Of a stretch of DNA of 64,000 nt, positions 61,600-64,000 are shown one piece after another (position 1 is the stretch's first letter; every line of letters begins with the position of its first letter). Both the position numbers and the translations under genes were made by a program. The DNA comes from Margaritifera margaritifera (taxonomy: Eukaryota > Mollusca > Bivalvia > Unionida > Margaritiferidae): contig JAQPZY010000953.1 of assembly GCA_029931535.1 (NCBI GenBank), positions 588,001-652,000 on the forward strand. The letters are read 5' to 3'. The notes under the pieces are model-generated. The model saw only the letters and a list, made by a program, of their open reading frames with translations, was not told the DNA's origin and ran no database searches.

Positions 61600-64000
61600 A
61601 CAGATAGATAAAACATCTTAAAGATCAGCTAATATTCCTTTATACCTCAACAGTTTTCTTCCGTATCTTTCGCACAATACAGATAATAATTTCTTAGACA
61701 AGATTGAAATTATTTTAAAAAAAGAAAGAAAGAAAAATACTCAGATCATTACAGTTATAGTAAATTATTGTACAGCAATTGTGTAGCATAAAACCAGTTT
61801 CGAAAGGAAATTTGCTGGTGGGTTTGGGTGATACTCTACTCTGGAATGCTATAGAGGCAAAGTGGTCTCCAGTTATCTTTCTCCGCAAGACAATCTCCTC
61901 TCGTTCTTTTTGCTTCGAAGAAAATACCACACAAGGGTCGAATTTCCCGGGGAAGATGAACTGTGTATCATTCCACAGATAATAATGCGGTTTCCGGGTG
62001 TATGCCAAAGAAGAGTTTCTTAAAAACAAATGTTCTCAAACCGGTTGTCTTAGATGGGGTATACTTTACAGTTGTAATTGTCAGCAACTGTGTATCTGAT
62101 AAGTTCCACTCCTGAACGTCCAAAGTGGTTCTTCTGAATTTATCTTGACAATGGGAGGAGGGATATTCTTGATAAAAGATGCGCTGAGACTGATACCTGA
62201 AGCAAACAAAAAGACCACTGGACGGGGCTTGGGTAATTTTCTGAGCAAAAATGTGTGAAAAGTGTCACGATAAACCTATGTTATTTTGTCATGTAATTTA
62301 AATTAGAAGTTATAATTTCAAGGCAATATATGATAATGCTGGAATGTTAGTTCCTAAAGTTGAAGTGAATTTAGGATTATTGTGATAATATGCAATATAG
62401 TGTGGTACCTAGCATCAACTTTCCAGGGTGGGGATGGGACGGGGATGAGGTTTGAGGGTGATGTTGTGTAGAAATGATTAGGAACCATAAAGATGAGGCT
62501 TGAAATAGAAACATTAGTCTTTAACTATATTGGATCAGAAATATAACACCTAAAGTACCCACGTCCTTCATTCACTTCAATGATGTAATGCCAGAGTCCT
62601 TAATTAACTTCAATGATGTGATACCAGAGTCCTTCATTAACTTCAATGATGTGATACCAGAGAAAATCTTAAACACTCTATGCGTTTTACATAAACAGTG
62701 TTGAATCTGTATTTTTAGATTATAGACTTTTTACCTTTATGTTTTACCATATATACTTCGTAAAGAATTTGTAAACTTTTACCTTTTATCGAATAAGAAC
62801 ATATGTTTATTTTTACTCGGAAGGGATTATGTTCCAAGAGTAACTCTGTTGGTATGGCGTCGGACTCGTGATCCAAGAGTCTAAGGTCCGATACCCGCTC
62901 ATGCCATCCCAGGTCAGCTGATTCGATGCGTCCATGTTACAGGCACTTAGTGCCATTAATAGGCATGCCATAACCATCTAGGTGTTAATGTGGCGTTGAA
63001 AAAAGCAAGCATCCAAACAATCATGCTACATATTTTAGGAATTTCCACCTTCACCATTTTTGCTACCGTTTACATATAGGATTGGACCCTTTATAACTTT
63101 GTTTTAACAGCTTATTGATAGTACATAGCCATTACAGGAAAATCTGTTGAAGATACTCTCTGACTTGCGTTATTAAAGCTATGTCAAGGTAGAAGATATC
63201 AATGGGAGGTTAAGCTACATCTTTTGAAAAATCAACAAGGAAATACTGGCTGCATGTTGTAAGTAAATATAATTTGTTGGATTCTGAACAAAAACAAAAC
63301 TCAGAAGTAATTCTATTGAGTTTTCTCTTGGTGTACACATTCTGATCAGTGAAAAGAGAACAGACTGTACTTGGATTAATTAAAATACTTTATTGAAAAC
63401 GTTGCAGTTTTAAGGATTTTACTGATTCTTATAGAATATATTTGACTTAAGATTCAGTTATATCTACGGTGTTGGTAGTCATGAAAGGTACTGTGAATAT
63501 GATATAGAAAAATAATAACTGCAGAAAAACAATCGGCATTTGAAGGGTATCACGTTCCAAATAAGAGCTCTCTTTTTCCAAAATGACTAACTTTAAATAC
63601 AAATACAGAGCATTCCTCCGGCTTTTGTCACAATGGTGTTGTATATATTACTACTAAATCTTGATTTTCTGCCATCCTGGATTTCCCTCCATGTTTCCTA
63701 ATGTTCAAAAGTGGGCAAACAATCGAGAAAAGCCGTGTACATGTAAGTATAATATTATCGCCTTCCTTTATTGGAAACATTTGCTGCTTAAACCATCGCT
63801 AAATGTGTGAAACGCTCGCTTCTAACTTCTTATACATACATATCAATGAAAGACTGTAATGTATAGTGTAGGTGTATTACTAGTACAATTCATATAAGAG
63901 ACAAGAAAACCCGTTTTGGTTACAAAGGAATTATAATATTACATAAAAGTGAGAAATCATAATTAGCGGGGCTAGTGTTACTCCATTCTAGGGAATCGAT
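61600..64000. other. D2 3' noncoding part
   Basis: Collinear with D1 36450-39400 apart from D1's palindrome and unassigned segment. A ~35-bp motif with 'ttcaatgatgt' is repeated three times near 62565-62660. No exon recognised. Confidence 0.5.
62845..63015 (+). mobile_element. Probable tRNA-derived SINE
   Basis: Has a tRNA-like head ('gttggtatggcgtcggactcgtgatcc', 'aaggtccgatacccg' as B-box) and ends with 'gtggcgttgaaaaaagcaag', close to the tail of the other SINEs. D1 has only a short related piece (about 37435-37470). Confidence 0.5.

Overview
The window is invertebrate nuclear DNA from a eukaryote, AT-rich and full of microsatellites, tRNA-derived SINEs, mobile-element remnants and GT-AG introns. 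No bacterial-style operon, rRNA or intact tRNA gene is visible. The SINE tails, the short intronic repeats with a 'gagttatggcccctga' core, and the secreted EGF/CUB exon repertoire suggest a lophotrochozoan, probably a mollusc. That is inference; no marker gene fixes the species. No complete gene is contained in the window.

Region 1 (1-24365) is a tandem array of ten full 2.24-2.28 kb units and one older, partial unit. Each unit holds one 123-bp exon of phase 1-1 encoding a complete six-cysteine EGF-like domain, followed by a (TA)n tract. The ten full-unit exons look identical over the core that I compared, while the introns fall into two subtypes in the order A A B A B B A B A B'. The last unit keeps an extra ~480-bp block with a decayed second EGF exon, and its own EGF exon has lost two cysteines.

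Region 2 (24366-39400) is the first copy (D1) of a segmental duplication of about 24.2-25 kb. It carries a sushi-like exon (27577-27789, phase 1-1), a CUB exon (28869-29106, phase 1-2) and a final CUB exon ending in TAA at 31802-31804. All phases are compatible with the upstream EGF exons, so the simplest model is the 3' end of one plus-strand gene for a secreted EGF(n)-sushi-like-CUB protein whose 5' end lies left of the window.

Region 3 (39400-48980) is unique sequence between the duplicate copies. It holds a decayed Crypton-type tyrosine recombinase gene (39878-40880), a ~2-kb element with ~180-bp inverted ends and a Polinton/Maverick-type integrase fragment (43187-45207), a possible hydrophobic exon (46555-46647) and a Thr/Ser-rich mucin-like exon ending at 47941.

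Region 4 (48985-64000) is the second copy (D2). Its sushi-like and CUB exons are frameshifted, and no counterpart of the terminal CUB exon was found. It has gained a ~2-kb LTR-like insertion, a SINE with a clean target-site duplication whose empty site survives in D1, and several expanded repeats (22-bp, 32-bp and ACT). D2 therefore looks like a decaying paralogue. Most of the window beyond these exons is intron, intergenic DNA and repeats.
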